NCBI GenBank assembly: GCA_963921195.1
Contig: OY992538.1
Span: 60,874,852 to 60,938,851, forward strand
Direction: 5' to 3'
Length of the DNA: 64,000 nucleotides
DNA from: Pegoplata infirma
Lineage: Eukaryota > Arthropoda > Insecta > Diptera > Anthomyiidae
Shown in pieces: positions 43,372 through 53,581 of the stretch. The notes under the pieces are model-generated. The model was not told where the DNA came from, made no database searches, and worked only from the letters and a program-made list of their open reading frames with translations. The first letter of the stretch is position 1. Every line of letters begins with the position of its first letter. The position numbers and the translations under genes are program-made.

Positions 43372-45241
43372 CAGACATGTGCACGGATATATTCATTTCT
43401 TCGCTTACACCGAGTCATTCGCTTTAGAGTACACCACTTTTAGAGTACAGTGTTTGCGAATTAGAATGTTTAGAATGATGAGTAACAACAAAATGAAAAT
43501 TTTTATTGTTTGAACGTTTAGAATGTAAAAAACATTCGTTTCTAGAATGACACACATAGTAGTGATTATAAAAATTACACCGTGTTGTAGAATATTTTTA
43601 ATATACACTTAGAATGTTTTTAATAAAAAAATATTAAAAAAAAACTAAATTTTTTTATTAATTGTGTTTATATATTGTTGGACTGTATATTTTATAACTG
43701 AATTTTTATTTAGTTCGGTTTGAGTCCATATTAATTATTTCTGAGAAATAATAATTGTTGTACAATGAGAAAATCTGAAAAAAATTAAGTGACAACACAG
43801 GCTAAGTGGAAATACACAGGCTAAGTGAAAATATTTGGATTTAAATGCAAATCCAAATATTTTAATAAAATTTTCTTTTTGTATTTCATTAGTGCATTAC
43901 TTTTCTAGAAAAGAAAACCGAAAAGTTAATACGAAATTTTTAAAAAATCAACTGAAAAAATTATTAAAAAATCAGTAAAAAATTAATAGTTTGTAACGCG
44001 AGTTTACTAAAACGAATTACAAAAAAATATTTTTTAGTACAATTTAGTAAAAAAGTTGTAAAGTTGGGATACAAACAATTTTACAAAATTTTTTACTAAC
44101 GTATTTTTTTGAGTGTAAAACTAAGCAAGATACAGCAAAACCGAGCAAAATTTCGGATCAAAATCGATGACGAAAGCGAAGGTTGCTGATTGGGAAAGTT
44201 GACATATTCACTTGTCTGGACCCTATTGGGTCCTAACTTTGAATCAAAAAATTTGAATACCCGAAAATTTAAAAATTTTCATATCTCGGTAACTACCGCC
44301 TAAACGACAAAAAGTAGTGAAGCAATTTTGTAGCTCTTGGATCGTAGAACAATACCACTGAATACCTGAGAGCAATCCGAGCAATAGTTTTTGGGTTATT
44401 TTAGTTTTAAGTGTGTTTAACCTATTGGGTCCTAAAAACTGAAATGACTGAAAACCTAATGCTCGAATTGCTTTCAAGTGTTCGGTGGTCTTGTATTACG
44501 ATCCAAGAGCTACAAAATTGCTTCGCAACATTTTGTCGTATTGCCGGTAGTTACCGAGATATGAGCATTTCAACATTTCCGGGAATTCGAAGTTTGTGAT
44601 TCAGAGTTAGGACCCGATGGGGTTCACACATGCGAAGATATCAACTTTCCCTATAGGGTCGCCATCGATTTTGATCTGAAATTTTGATCAGTTTTGCTTT
44701 ATCTTGCATAGTTTTCGAGATGTGGTAATTTTAGTTTTACGACTTTATTTTTAGGACCCAATAGGTTTAACACATTTGATATATAAATAACTGGAAAACT
44801 ACTGCTCGAATTGCCATCGATTTCGATCTGAAATTTTGATCCGTTTTGCTCTATCTTGCATAGTTTTCGAGATATGGCAATTTTAGTTTTAAGACTTTAT
44901 TTTTGGGACCCAATAGGTTTAACACATTTTCACACTTAACAGTGAGTGAAAATATGAGATTAAAAAAAAAAAATTTTCTAAAAAACAAATTCGCAAAAAA
45001 AAAAAAATTTCACAAAAACTTTTTTCTGACAAAATCATTTGATTTATTTGCTTCAGAGTACAGTATTTTAGAATATTTCTAATTCTAAAATACTGTCTCG
45101 TTTTTTCGTTTTTTTCTTTGTATTGCCAGCATAGAATACATTATTCATGCGTTTCGAACTGAAAAAATAAAATAGTGTCTTTCATTCAAAATTTTTAGAA
45201 TGACTCTAACCGACTTTTAAATGCATTCTTGCACATGTCTG
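43372..45241. mobile_element. hAT-type non-autonomous element, 8-bp duplication GTAAACAC
   Basis: The ends are CAGACATGTGCACGGATA and, as reverse complement, CAGACATGTGCAAGAATG. GTAAACAC flanks both sides exactly (43364-43371 and 45242-45249). Subterminal zones are rich in TTAGAATG and 'agagtacagt'. The interior contains a CACTC-type right end (44101-44119) and an 820-bp composite repeat (44120-44935). No transposase frame is present. Confidence 0.9.
44120..44935. repeat. AAACTAAGCAAGA composite repeat with an inverted core
   Basis: Arms around a centre near 44430 match: 'atctcggtaactaccgcc' and 'tttgtagctcttggatcgta' on the left pair with 'acgatccaagagctacaaaa' and 'ccggtagttaccgagatatg' on the right. 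A direct 152-bp repeat of 'gccatcgatttygatctgaa' starts at 44661 and 44813. Because of the symmetry, both strands show similar short frames (IQELQNCFxTFCR...GSYRDM). These are not genes. The block occurs also at 14690-15340 and inside 25416-26271. Confidence 0.7.
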
Positions 45242-45274
45242 GTAAACACCTTTAGTTTTCTGTTCATACTCTTA

Positions 45275-45358
45275 AACCCTCCAACCACAGTATGGGGGTA
45301 GACTCACTTTGTCATTTCATGTCATATAGGTCTAGGACCCCATAAATTATGTATATAT
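45275..45358 (+). repeat. Fly D-repeat, copy 3, left part
   Basis: It starts AACCCTCCAACCACAGTATG and continues 'tgtcatttcatgtcatatag', 'gtctaggaccccataaatta'. It is interrupted by the TIR element at 45359-46625 and resumes at 46626. Confidence 0.6.
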
Positions 45359-46625
45359 GGGTGAAATCAAAAAATGTCAGTGTTTTTGAGCCAATATTGT
45401 ACAAACAAAACATTTTAATTTTTGGTAAATTTTTTTATTGAAATCGATATGTTACATCACTACTAATATAACTATACAAGATCTCTTCTACAAATTGTTT
45501 CAGACAAATTTTATCGACAATTTTATGATTTTTTTGGTGACGGAGTTTACATTCACCTTAGAAAAATACATTAAATTTTTTGAATTTTCTTTGAAAACAT
45601 TTTATTGTAATTTAAAACACTTATTTATGTAATTGCTAACAATTTTTGTAATTAGGATTTTTTTCTGATTTTTATTATTAAAGATTTTATAATTATTTTT
45701 TATTTTAATAGGATTTTTCTAAGGAAATGAAAAATAAATTTATTATTATTTCTGTTAAAATTAGTTTTTTTACTTTTTTGAATGATTAGTATTAATATTT
45801 GCGTCGGTTTTAACAACTACATAAGGTTTTTTTAATGCTATCTGCAAAAAAAAAAAAAAAAAGTTGACGGAGTTTACAGAGACGGAATTTACATTTCGTC
45901 ACTTTTTGCCCTTTTTTTCGAAAACTATTTGTCTGAAATTGGTTTCCGAAAAAAAATCATTAGATGTCAACAAGATACGTCAAAATATGACGGTATTTCA
46001 GATACACGCTAAGTAGTTTTGTTGTAAACGTGGAGACGGAGTTTACAGCATTTTTCGATTTTTCATTTATGAATTACCTTTTCATACCGGGAAATTAATA
46101 TGCAATGAGCAAACTTGAAACCAATGATGCAAAATGATACTATATAGCCTCGCGTTTAATAAATGGGGCAATAACCTATTATTTTTCTAAACATAATACG
46201 TCAAAAACAACAAAATTGTCAGGTTCCATAATGTCTAAAAAAAGTGTCGAAAAATCGTTATACAATTGAAGCCGTGTTTGCATGGGTAAAAGAGATAGTT
46301 ATGACTATATAAAAATATTTTTTAAGAACGTCAACATTCCCTCTTTAAAAATGTAGTCAATTATTAAGCTCTTGGGTTATTGGTTTTTAAGATATAACCG
46401 GTTAAAGTTTAAAAATTAAACTTGTTACTGGCGACGGAGTTTACATTTGGCCTACAAAAATGAAAATAACTTGTTTAAAATAGCTAACTAATATCCGGAT
46501 TGTTGTTAGTTATGCAGAACGCCAATCTGTACGACGTTGTACATTAAAAAATATGCGAATACTTTAACCCATGTATGAGATATTACACGATTACATGGTT
46601 TGGTTGACATTTTTTGATTTCACCC
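45359..46625. mobile_element. TIR element with five GACGGAGTTTACA motifs
   Basis: The terminal repeats GGGTGAAATCAAAAAATGTC are perfect for at least 20 bp, flanked by ATATAT on both sides inside a D-repeat. The motif GACGGAGTTTACA (one GACGGAATTTACA) occurs at 45539, 45866, 45881, 46035 and 46433, all in direct orientation. The rest is AT-rich and non-coding. I do not recognise the family. The repeated motif could be a transposase binding site, but it is not inverted as such sites often are. Confidence 0.75.
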
Positions 46626-46870
46626 ATATATGTGGATAAACAAAAAAAATTAAAATAAAGATCAAATTTTATAACTATAGAGCAAAAAGCATAATATAGG
46701 TATTAGTAAATATTTATCGCGAGGGGAAAGGTGCACCCAACCGACTTCGTAAACCACACCACCCCACCTCCCCCCCCCCTCAAAAACAAACCCCCAGCCA
46801 TTTTTTTAATTTCTTAACGTGTTGGTGGGTATAAAAGATTCGGCACATCATAATTTAACACTCTAAGGCT
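46626..46870 (+). repeat. Fly D-repeat, copy 3, right part
   Basis: It includes 'atttatcgcgaggggaaagg', a CACCCCACCTCCCCC patch, and the 3' signature 'gggtataaaagattcggcac' with 'aatttaacactc'. The same segment is at 51180-51560. Confidence 0.6.
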
Positions 46871-46879
46871 GAGTTTTTG

Positions 46880-47205
46880 AGATCTCAGTTTAACTTTTTG
46901 AGATCTTTAGTTAAGCTGAAAATTGATTTGTGCTGCCATTACCAAGTTTGTTAACAAAATTTTTGTTAAACAATTTAATATTGCTTCAAGTTTTAGTCTT
47001 TAACAAAATAACAAAAAATTCACCACATTTCGCCGGCAAAATCCGAGTTTAAGACTAAGTTAAACTCAGAGTAAACTTAAACTTAGTTTAAACTTAAACT
47101 TAGTTTAAATTTAAACTCAGTTTAAACTTAATCTTAGTTTTAACTTAAACTCTTTTTAAACTTAAACTCTTTTTAAACATAAACTCAGGTTAAACTTACT
47201 TTTCA
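46880..47205. repeat. TTAGTTTAAACTTAAAC short tandem repeat
   Basis: 47040-47200 is a run of 17-18 bp units mixing AGTTTAAACTTAAAC and ACTCTTTTTAAACTTAA. The flanking part has 'ttttgagatctcagtttaac' inverted repeats. Confidence 0.7.
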
Positions 47206-48130
47206 TCTTTCATAATGCAATTTCCAGTTACTGTATAAAAACGTGTGTTGTATAAAAGTACGTTGTGTCTGTTTAACATATGTGTGTGTGTATGTGTGAG
47301 TGGTTATGAAAAGCAAAATATAAAACTTTTGTTGTTTTGGAATTTTCATTCACAAAAATTTCTTGTTCCTTTAAACAAAAAACTGAAATAAAGTGTGTAA
47401 ATAAGTTTGTGTGTTGTTTGTCTGCAAGTGGATGTTGTTGTTAACGTTGTTATATGTATATTTTATGTGTGTGTATATTGGTGTAATACCCAAAACAACT
47501 ACATATATACCAACAACAACTGTAATAATATCATTAATCTTTTCAGTGCGGAAAGTTAGTCTTAAAATGCTGAAAGCAATAACAAACCAACCAACCAACC
47601 ATCCAACCAACAACATTAACAACAACAACAACTACAACGGGTATAAGAGATATGAAGAGTACTTTACATGAATCCTCTACGATTTTGTGTATTTTTGAAC
47701 ACAACAACAACAACTACTTAAACAACAACAACTTAACAAAAATCGGAAAATCTCTGCAGAAAATAATGAACATTTTTTGAATTTTCCATATTACAAGAGA
47801 GTGGATATGCGCAAAATCCTTTTAATGAGATATAAGGATACACTTTAAGTATATTTTGTTGTTGTTGTAGATTTTTTTATTTTGTGATATTTGGGTAATT
47901 TTTTGTATTATTCGTAGTTTGTTCGAATATTTTGTATGGACTAGTTTTTTTTTTTTTTTTTGTATAAGTACCAAATATAAAATGTTGAAGAAACTAACAT
48001 GCCGTATTGTAAAGTGGGTGCGTTATTTTATTAGTCTTGCGTGCGTCTGTGTGTGTATGTGTTACGGCTGAGCTGTAGTGTATGAATGTTTGTTTGGTTG
48101 GTTTGGTTCAAGCATTACTGATGTGTTACT
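47206..48130. other. Low-repeat stretch with CAA/CCAA/TG microsatellites; no gene
   Basis: TG tracts at about 47281-47300 and 47466-47475, a CCAA tract at 47587-47612, CAA tracts at 47615-47640 and 47702-47740, and a T-run near 47945-47962. This composition is common in fly introns and regulatory DNA. The two overlapping 86-codon frames at 47371-47671 on opposite strands are microsatellite-rich and not supported. Confidence 0.5.
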
Positions 48131-49047
48131 ATTCACATCCTTAATGACAGAGGTGTACAATAGAATGGCTCGTATTTGAACTTTTATCTCTGATAAAATT
48201 CTAATACCCACCAAAAGCCACTTTGTGCCTTAAAATTGTTATTTGGCAAAAAATGACTTTAATTAATAGGTTTTTTTTATAAAAATTAATTAAAAATTGT
48301 TTTTATATGATAACACCGCTCAACACTCATTTTCCGGTTTGAATTCTGGTGATCAATTTTAGTAGACTTTGATCTCCTGATTCCAAATCTGTTCTCTGAA
48401 TTTTTCCATCACGTCCAGATTTTTAGTTATTCATGGTTGAAAATGCGAAAAATTAAGATTTTTGCATTATTTGAAAGCCTGCACAGCAGCCATTCAGTGG
48501 AATACAAATCTGGTATAAAGCGCAAAAGTATAATTTGTCTTTGGTCTCCAACATAGAAAACAATTTTTTTCTAATTATTTCGTTTGGTTGGGTTACACTT
48601 GCGTTTTAAAATGATACTGTTAAAATTATAATTTTTGTAAAAAAGGTAAGGTGATATTTTTCAAAGAAAAACAAAAAAAAAAATATTTTACAAATTTAAG
48701 TTTTCTGCGTTATTTTTCGTATAAACCGGAAGATATCTTTAATGGATTTAAAAGTCTATAAGAAAGGATAAACTTTGCCTAAATTTTGAGCTCATCACAG
48801 TAAAGATTGATCATCTGGTTTTTGTTTTATAGCCTCTTAAAAATGGTGCTTTTTCTAATTTTTTTCACAGTGTTTCTTTAAAATACATGTTTGGCCAATA
48901 ATAGTGCAACAACTTGAAATTTTTTTGATTATATATTTGAGATCATAGTTCAATTCTACTCTACTATGGAGTTCACACTACCGACTTTAAACATCTCATG
49001 AGTGTTCAAGCGCTAAACGATCAGAATTTGACTTGTTTCCCCATACA
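48131..49047. repeat. TGGCTCGT-family repeat and related AT-rich sequence
   Basis: 48165-48265 ('aatggctcgtatttgaac', 'ctgataaaattctaataccc', 'ggcaaaaaatgactttaatt') matches 63275-63440. The phrase 'gatctcctgattccaaatct' near 48370 recalls the left flank of the foldback at 10446. No coding evidence. Confidence 0.5.
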
Positions 49048-49326
49048 TTCACTGAAAGAATTTTGTTCATTACGGCTATGAAAACGTACATTGATTCTAT
49101 GAAAAAAATCATTAGAAGTGAGCCAATGATGCCCTTCATAGAATCTATGAATCAAATTCATAGAAACCAGAAACCTATGAAAAAGTTCATAGGCTATGGA
49201 AAAAAATTATTATTCAATTCTATTTTTATTTATTTTTTTATTTTATTTTTTTATATTTTATTTTTATTTATTTTATTTATTTACAATTTTCTATTTTTAA
49301 AAATTGATATGTTTTTTTATTTTAAC

Positions 49327-49398
49327 TTATCCCCACCGAGATTCGAACAGAGAACCTGTTGTTCGTAAAGCATAGTCTCTAGCCACTGAGCTAAATTA
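49327..49398 (-). tRNA. tRNA-like sequence with consensus A box
   Basis: On the minus strand TAGCTCAGTGG is a perfect A-box core, the D-stem GCTC/GAGA mostly pairs, and GTTCGAATCTC is close to the B box. The T-stem has mismatches and the acceptor strands do not pair. It is probably a tRNA pseudogene or SINE-type head. Confidence 0.5.
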
Positions 49399-49581
49399 TA
49401 TAAACAAGTAACAACACTTAAAATGAATTTTGATTAATACATTGAGTTTGTGTCTATTCTCTGTCACAATGCTCTGCCAAAAGCTGTGTGTGTGTTTGTA
49501 GAAAACAAATATTTTGTGTATTTACAAAAATGAAGCGTTATAAAACCATGCGTTAGTTGGCGAGATTTTTCTTCTTTGGTG

Positions 49582-49653
49582 GCGCTGATAGCTAAGGCGT
49601 CGACAATTACCACTTCAGCCGGTAGGTCTTGGGTTCGAACCCCGGTCAGGGCA
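49582..49653 (+). tRNA. tRNA-like sequence, 72 nt, with largely paired acceptor
   Basis: GCGCTGA at the 5' end pairs with TCAGGGC at the 3' end in 6 of 7 positions, followed by A as discriminator. TAGCTAAGGCG is an A-box match and GGTTCGAACCC a B-box match with a complete T-stem (two G-T pairs). The anticodon region forms TTACC/GGTAG around a 9-nt loop instead of 7, and the D-stem is poor. A T-rich tract starts 10 bases downstream. It is probably a recently decayed tRNA-derived sequence; a working tRNA is unlikely. Confidence 0.55.
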
Positions 49654-49963
49654 GCAATGATATTTTTTTTTTATGTTTTTTTTATTTTTTTAATAAATTT
49701 ATTCAACTATTTTAATTATTGTAACATTATTTTAATTATTAAAAGAATTAAAAGGCATATTGATGGCATTTTCTTCTATGAATGACATTCATAAATTCTA
49801 TGAATTTTTTCTATGAATTTAATAAAATCTATGAATAAAATTCTATGAAATATTTCAAAATACTAATGAATATTCATTCAGCCAATGAATTATTTCATAG
49901 AATCTATGAATTTGGTTTTATGAAATTTGGTCATAGATATAATGAACAATAATTCTTTCAGTG

Positions 49964-50287
49964 TTTGGTTGTTCAGCTAAACAATCAAATTCGACTTGTT
50001 TCCCTGCTGAACATTTCGCTAAACATTTCAAAGGCAGAGTTCGGTATATTTCCTTTTAATTTTTCTTTATTCTATGCCAAAAAAAAAAAGATTTCATAGC
50101 AACCAGCTTCTGTATCGGTCCTCCATTTTCGTAGCAAAACATTGGAAAATTTATAAATTATAAATATTTAAAAAACTAATAAAAACTACTGAAAAATTAG
50201 AAAAAAGTGTGTTTTATTTATAATTATATTGGAAAAGCTGCACTAGTAGTGAATTTTCCCTTCCATCGAAGTATAAATATGCAAACA
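49964..50287. other. AT-rich spacer; no gene
   Basis: The phrase 'aaacaatcaaattcgacttg' near 49980 repeats 'aaacgatcagaatttgactt' near 49015 on the other side of the preceding element, so the host sequence is itself locally repeated. Nothing else is recognised. Confidence 0.45.
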
Positions 50288-50296
50288 GCTTCGGAC

Positions 50297-51001
50297 GGCG
50301 TACGGACATAGCGCCCAAGGTCTTATCGCCCAAAACCGTAAATGTCATTTCGCCCAAGCTGCGACAGATAGCCCAAAATGAAAGGTCTAAAAATGTTATT
50401 TCTCCCAAAACAAAATTGTCAAAAAATCCAAAATATTTTTTTTGGGCGAAATGTCGAAATTACGACTTCTATGACTTGTTTTTTTTTTGTAATAAAGGTT
50501 TTCTGCGTAGACGGCCTTCGGCCGGGCTTAGGGATTACATACTCCATGCATTAAACCCACCCTCTCTGCAAACCAAAGCTATTTTGGTTATCAGGCCTTT
50601 TTGATGCAAAACAAATTTGATAGTGTTAAGGCCTGCTACCCTAGAAAACTTTACTTTGCGGAGAGGGTGGGTTTAATGCATGGATTTTGTAATCCCTAAG
50701 CCCGGCCGAAGGCCGGCTACGCATAAAACCTTTAAAACATTGTGTTAAAAAAAAACAATATTGGTGAGTTTGATGATTTTTTTTTGGGCGCTATGACATT
50801 TTTTAAATTAAACATTTTGACATTTGGGTAATATGACATTTTTGATAATTTATATTAATTTAAAGAAAATTGTTAAAACACCCAAAAATAATGGCCATAT
50901 CGTCCAAAAAATTTTGCAACAACAACTAACACACATTTTTTTTGGGTGTAATGACTTTTTTAAATTGGGCGATATGCACTTGGGCGTTATGTCCGTACGC
51001 C
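50297..51001. mobile_element. MULE-like element, 9-bp duplication GCTTCGGAC, CGCCCAA motif arrays
   Basis: The ends are GGCGTACGGACATAGCGCCC and, as reverse complement, GGCGTACGGACATAACGCCC. GCTTCGGAC flanks both sides exactly (50288-50296 and 51002-51010). Each side has a series of short units in inverted orientation: GCGCCCAAGG, ATCGCCCAAAA, TTCGCCCAAG and TTCTCCCAAAA on the left, and TGGGCGCTATGAC, TGGGTGTAATGAC and TGGGCGATATG on the right. A 9-bp duplication is typical of Mutator-like elements. A GC-rich foldback is nested at 50489-50735. No transposase. Confidence 0.75.
50489..50735. mobile_element. GC-rich foldback MITE with CGGCCTTCGGCCG
   Basis: Near-perfect arms of about 80 bp: 'aaaggttttctgcgtagacg' on the left and 'aaaggttttatgcgtagccg' (reverse complement) on the right. 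Both arms share CGGCCTTCGGCCGGGCTTAG, 'gggattaca' and 'atgcattaaacccaccctct'. The loop is about 80 bp. GC content is far above the surroundings. Confidence 0.85.
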
Positions 51002-51179
51002 GCTTCGGACAGGTCCGGAACAAAAAACAGGAAAATCTTCCTATTTACTTGGGATGAGTCAATAAAAAGGTGTTCTGTGTAGTGGTGTTATGTAAATGTT
51101 ATCAAAAAATTAAATATCTTGTCTTCCGCCAAAGTTTAAAAGGTTTTTAGAAATATTTTTGCATTTTTTTTCAGAATTA

Positions 51180-51562
51180 GGTTACGTTTAGGACACGATA
51201 CAGTCCAAAATAAAAGAGCTAGACTTCCGAAGTTTGGCACGAATATGTCTTATATTCCTAGGCAGGTTAAGTTCGGAAATGGGCAAAATCGGACCAAGGG
51301 GAAAAAAGTCCCCCCTTGGAGAACTAAACCAACCTACGAAAAAACGCATTTTATCAGGATTTTTGTACTTTTGCTAAGCAAATGCAACATTATTATCTCA
51401 GATGAAGTTCAAATCGCAAGGGGAAGGTGCCCCCTAACGTCTCTCACAAACCCCCACCCAAAAAAAAGACGCCCCTGGATATTTTTTATATTGTTTTTTT
51501 CTTTACATTTTGGAGGGTATAAAAGATTCGGCACAGCCGAATGTAACACTCTCACTTGTTTT
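51180..51562 (+). repeat. Fly D-repeat, copy 4, 3' half
   Basis: Contains 'gttacgtttaggacacgata', 'gaagtttggcacgaatatgt', 'ggcaaaatcggaccaagggg' and 'gcaaggggaaggtgccccct', and ends 'gagggtataaaagattcggc', 'acagccgaatgtaacactct', CACTTGTTTT. The frame at 51245-51568 lies wholly in this repeat and is not a gene. Confidence 0.7.
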
Positions 51563-52013
51563 CATTAGTTTTTTTTTTAATATTCTTTAGGTATTCTTCG
51601 CCATTTTTTCGATATTTCAGAACAAATAAAATTTTTCATAGACAATGAATTACTAAGACCAACTACAAACATATTAGCTTTGTTTGTTTACCTACAACAA
51701 TTTACTATTTTTTACTCAATTTACTACTTTTGCTCACAAACCGTTCGAGTACAAGTAAAAATAGTAAATGTAGTAATCAATTTAAGAGAAAATTTATTTC
51801 TCTTTTACTTTATTTTTACTACAATTTACCGGAAATTTTTCAATGCGTAAGTATGGAAATTATGTCAAAAAAAATTTATTGACAAATTTTTATATTAAAA
51901 AAAAATATTTTGAAACAAAAAATAATAAAAAGCATAATCTATTCAAGATGAAAAACAACAATAAATCCAAATAAATATGCAGTCGGATACATGTGCATAA
52001 TTAACAGGAAAAT
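51563..52013. other. AT-rich sequence with TTTACT repeats; no gene
   Basis: 51700-51850 repeats 'tttactatttttactc' and 'agtaaaaatagtaaatgtag' in both orientations, resembling 57740-57870. It may be an unrecognised short TIR element. Confidence 0.4.
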
Positions 52014-52108
52014 CTTTAGACCGTCTAGCGATATCCGTCCGTCTGTAGACACCATGAATAAGTCCAAGCCAATGGCTAGACCGCTGAAGGCATAAATATT
52101 GAATGTCA
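52014..52108 (+). repeat. Fly D-repeat, copy 5, left part
   Basis: 'gaccgtctagcgatatccgt' and 'ccgtctgtagacacc' give the D-repeat core. It is split by the element at 52109-56081 and resumes at 56082. Confidence 0.6.
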
Positions 52109-52552
52109 CACTGAAAAAAATAACCTTCCTGATATTAATAAAACGGATTCATTATTTTGTTTTCATTACTTAAATGAAGGAATTCATAAGCTGATTGAAA
52201 TTTCATGCATGTTATGAACAAATTTTATGAAACTTGTTTCATTAGATTTCATAATTTCATTAAAAAATATCATAAGATTTTTTAGAACTAAATACAACTC
52301 TGCGTTGCGAATAAGAGAAAGAAAACAGAACAAAAACATACGACGTTTTATTACACCACGCGTGTTTAGTCTAATTGTAATTTTTACATGTGTGTTAACT
52401 TTTTTCTAATAAAATAAAATAATTTTATATTTTTTTGCTTTGTTATTGAAACTTGTGTGTGTGTTATGCTGGTTATATCTAATTGAAATTACAAGTGAAA
52501 AGTTCCGCATAAGTGTTTCTTTTGACTGTTTCTTATAAAATAAATATAATTT

Positions 52553-53581
52553 CCCGAGTAAAAAAGATTATATATAATTTTACTTATTTTTATATAAACA
52601 TATATTATTTCATAAATTTATACGTAAATTGTTTTGCTATCATATAAGATTATATATATTTACACTTCGTATCTTTTTCTTATATAAAATTATATAAAAG
52701 AAAATGTTAAGTTTTACATAATAACATATGATTAGAGTGAGTTTATATAATTACATATGAAATATAAAAATTTGTCTGTTTGTTTTATATAATTTAATAT
52801 AACAAAATATTTGAAGACATTTTATATAAAACTTTATGCAACTTTTTTCTGAATCATATGTAATCTTATATGAGTAAAATTAAAAAAGAAAATCTAAGTC
52901 CTTTATATTTAATTTGATATAACTTTTGAAAATTTTTCTATATCCACAAAAAAATTTTTTTTTGAAGTTCCAAAACTAAACCTTAAACATTTTTTTTTTA
53001 ATTTTATATGTTATTATATATAATGCAAAATTAATAAAAAAAAAACTAACAAGGGAAGTCTCCCTAGTGTCACCCGCGAATCTTTACGGAATTGGTTTTA
53101 TTTTGTAGAGCATAAAAAATAAAGGGACACGTATTTTTTTTTAGCGGCCCAAATTTATATTTAGGGGGTAAAAATGAGGGGGGAAGACAAGGCCATTTTT
53201 CAGTTTTTTTCGTTTATTTCCTATATTATGCAAAGAAATTGTTATTATATATAATGCAAAATTAATAAAAAAAAAACTAACAATAAGTTCTTTATATATA
53301 ATTTAATATAATTTTTTTTTTGGGATTTTTTTTATTAAAATTTTTTTTTTTTTGGATTTTTTTTTTATTTAATTATATATAATTGCATAAATTTTTCTAA
53401 AAAAGGGGCCAATTTTCGCATCAAATCATATAAAATTATATTAAAATCACATCAAATTATATCAAATTTAATTCAACTTTATATGGTTTTATCGACTCAT
53501 TTTTCGCATCAAATTCTATATGAATATATATGATGTCTTTATATAATTAAATATAAACATATATAATCTTTTTTACTCGGG
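52553..53581. mobile_element. CCCGAGTAAAAAA-family element D, TT duplication
   Basis: The ends are CCCGAGTAAAAAAGATTATA in both orientations, flanked by TT (52551-52552 and 53582-53583). The interior is dense with ATATAAAATTATATATG-like short repeats. A 187-bp block (about 53054-53240) of different composition is bracketed by a 40-bp direct repeat. Confidence 0.85.
53012..53282. repeat. 40-bp direct repeat bracketing a foreign-looking block
   Basis: 'attatatataatgcaaaatt' followed by 'aataaaaaaaaaactaacaa' occurs at about 53013-53052 and again at about 53242-53281. The sequence between starts 'gggaagtctccctagtgtca' and has more G and C. The repeat is too long for a usual target duplication. 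Confidence 0.7.

Larger units (their letters stand above)
43267..45274. mobile_element. CACTGAAA-ended MITE fragment split by a hAT element
   Basis: 43267-43371 starts CACTGAAAAACATTTCTC and continues 'ttaaaccgtcaaatattttg', 'gttcaagaaaatgagtataa', 'gaggacgtaaacac'. The same order is found on the reverse strand of 33642-33825. It resumes at 45250 ('ctttagttttctgttcatac') and is lost at about 45274. The insert is 43372-45241. Confidence 0.65.
49050..49963. mobile_element. CACTGAAAGAATT-ended element carrying two tRNA-like sequences
   Basis: The ends are CACTGAAAGAATTTTGTTCA and, as reverse complement, CACTGAAAGAATTATTGTTC, with TT on both sides. The subterminal parts are arrays of ATTCATAGAATTCTATGAA-like units in both orientations. 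The centre has two divergent tRNA-like sequences separated by about 180 bp, flanked by TTTTA-rich tracts. No protein is encoded; the 111-codon frame at 49033-49368 runs through these repeats. Confidence 0.8.

Noticed and set aside
44244..44599. Similar peptides on opposite strands
   Set aside because: Caused by the inverted repeat centred near 44430; both cannot be conserved coding and no family is recognised.
47371..47671. Two overlapping 86-codon frames
   Set aside because: Built from CAA, CCAA and TG microsatellites; no start context or domain evidence.
49582..49653. Functional tRNA gene
   Set aside because: The anticodon stem closes a 9-nt loop and the D-stem is poor, so I list it only as tRNA-like.
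51245..51568. 107-codon plus-strand frame
   Set aside because: Lies entirely in the 3' half of a fly D-repeat, which is broken by indels in its other copies.
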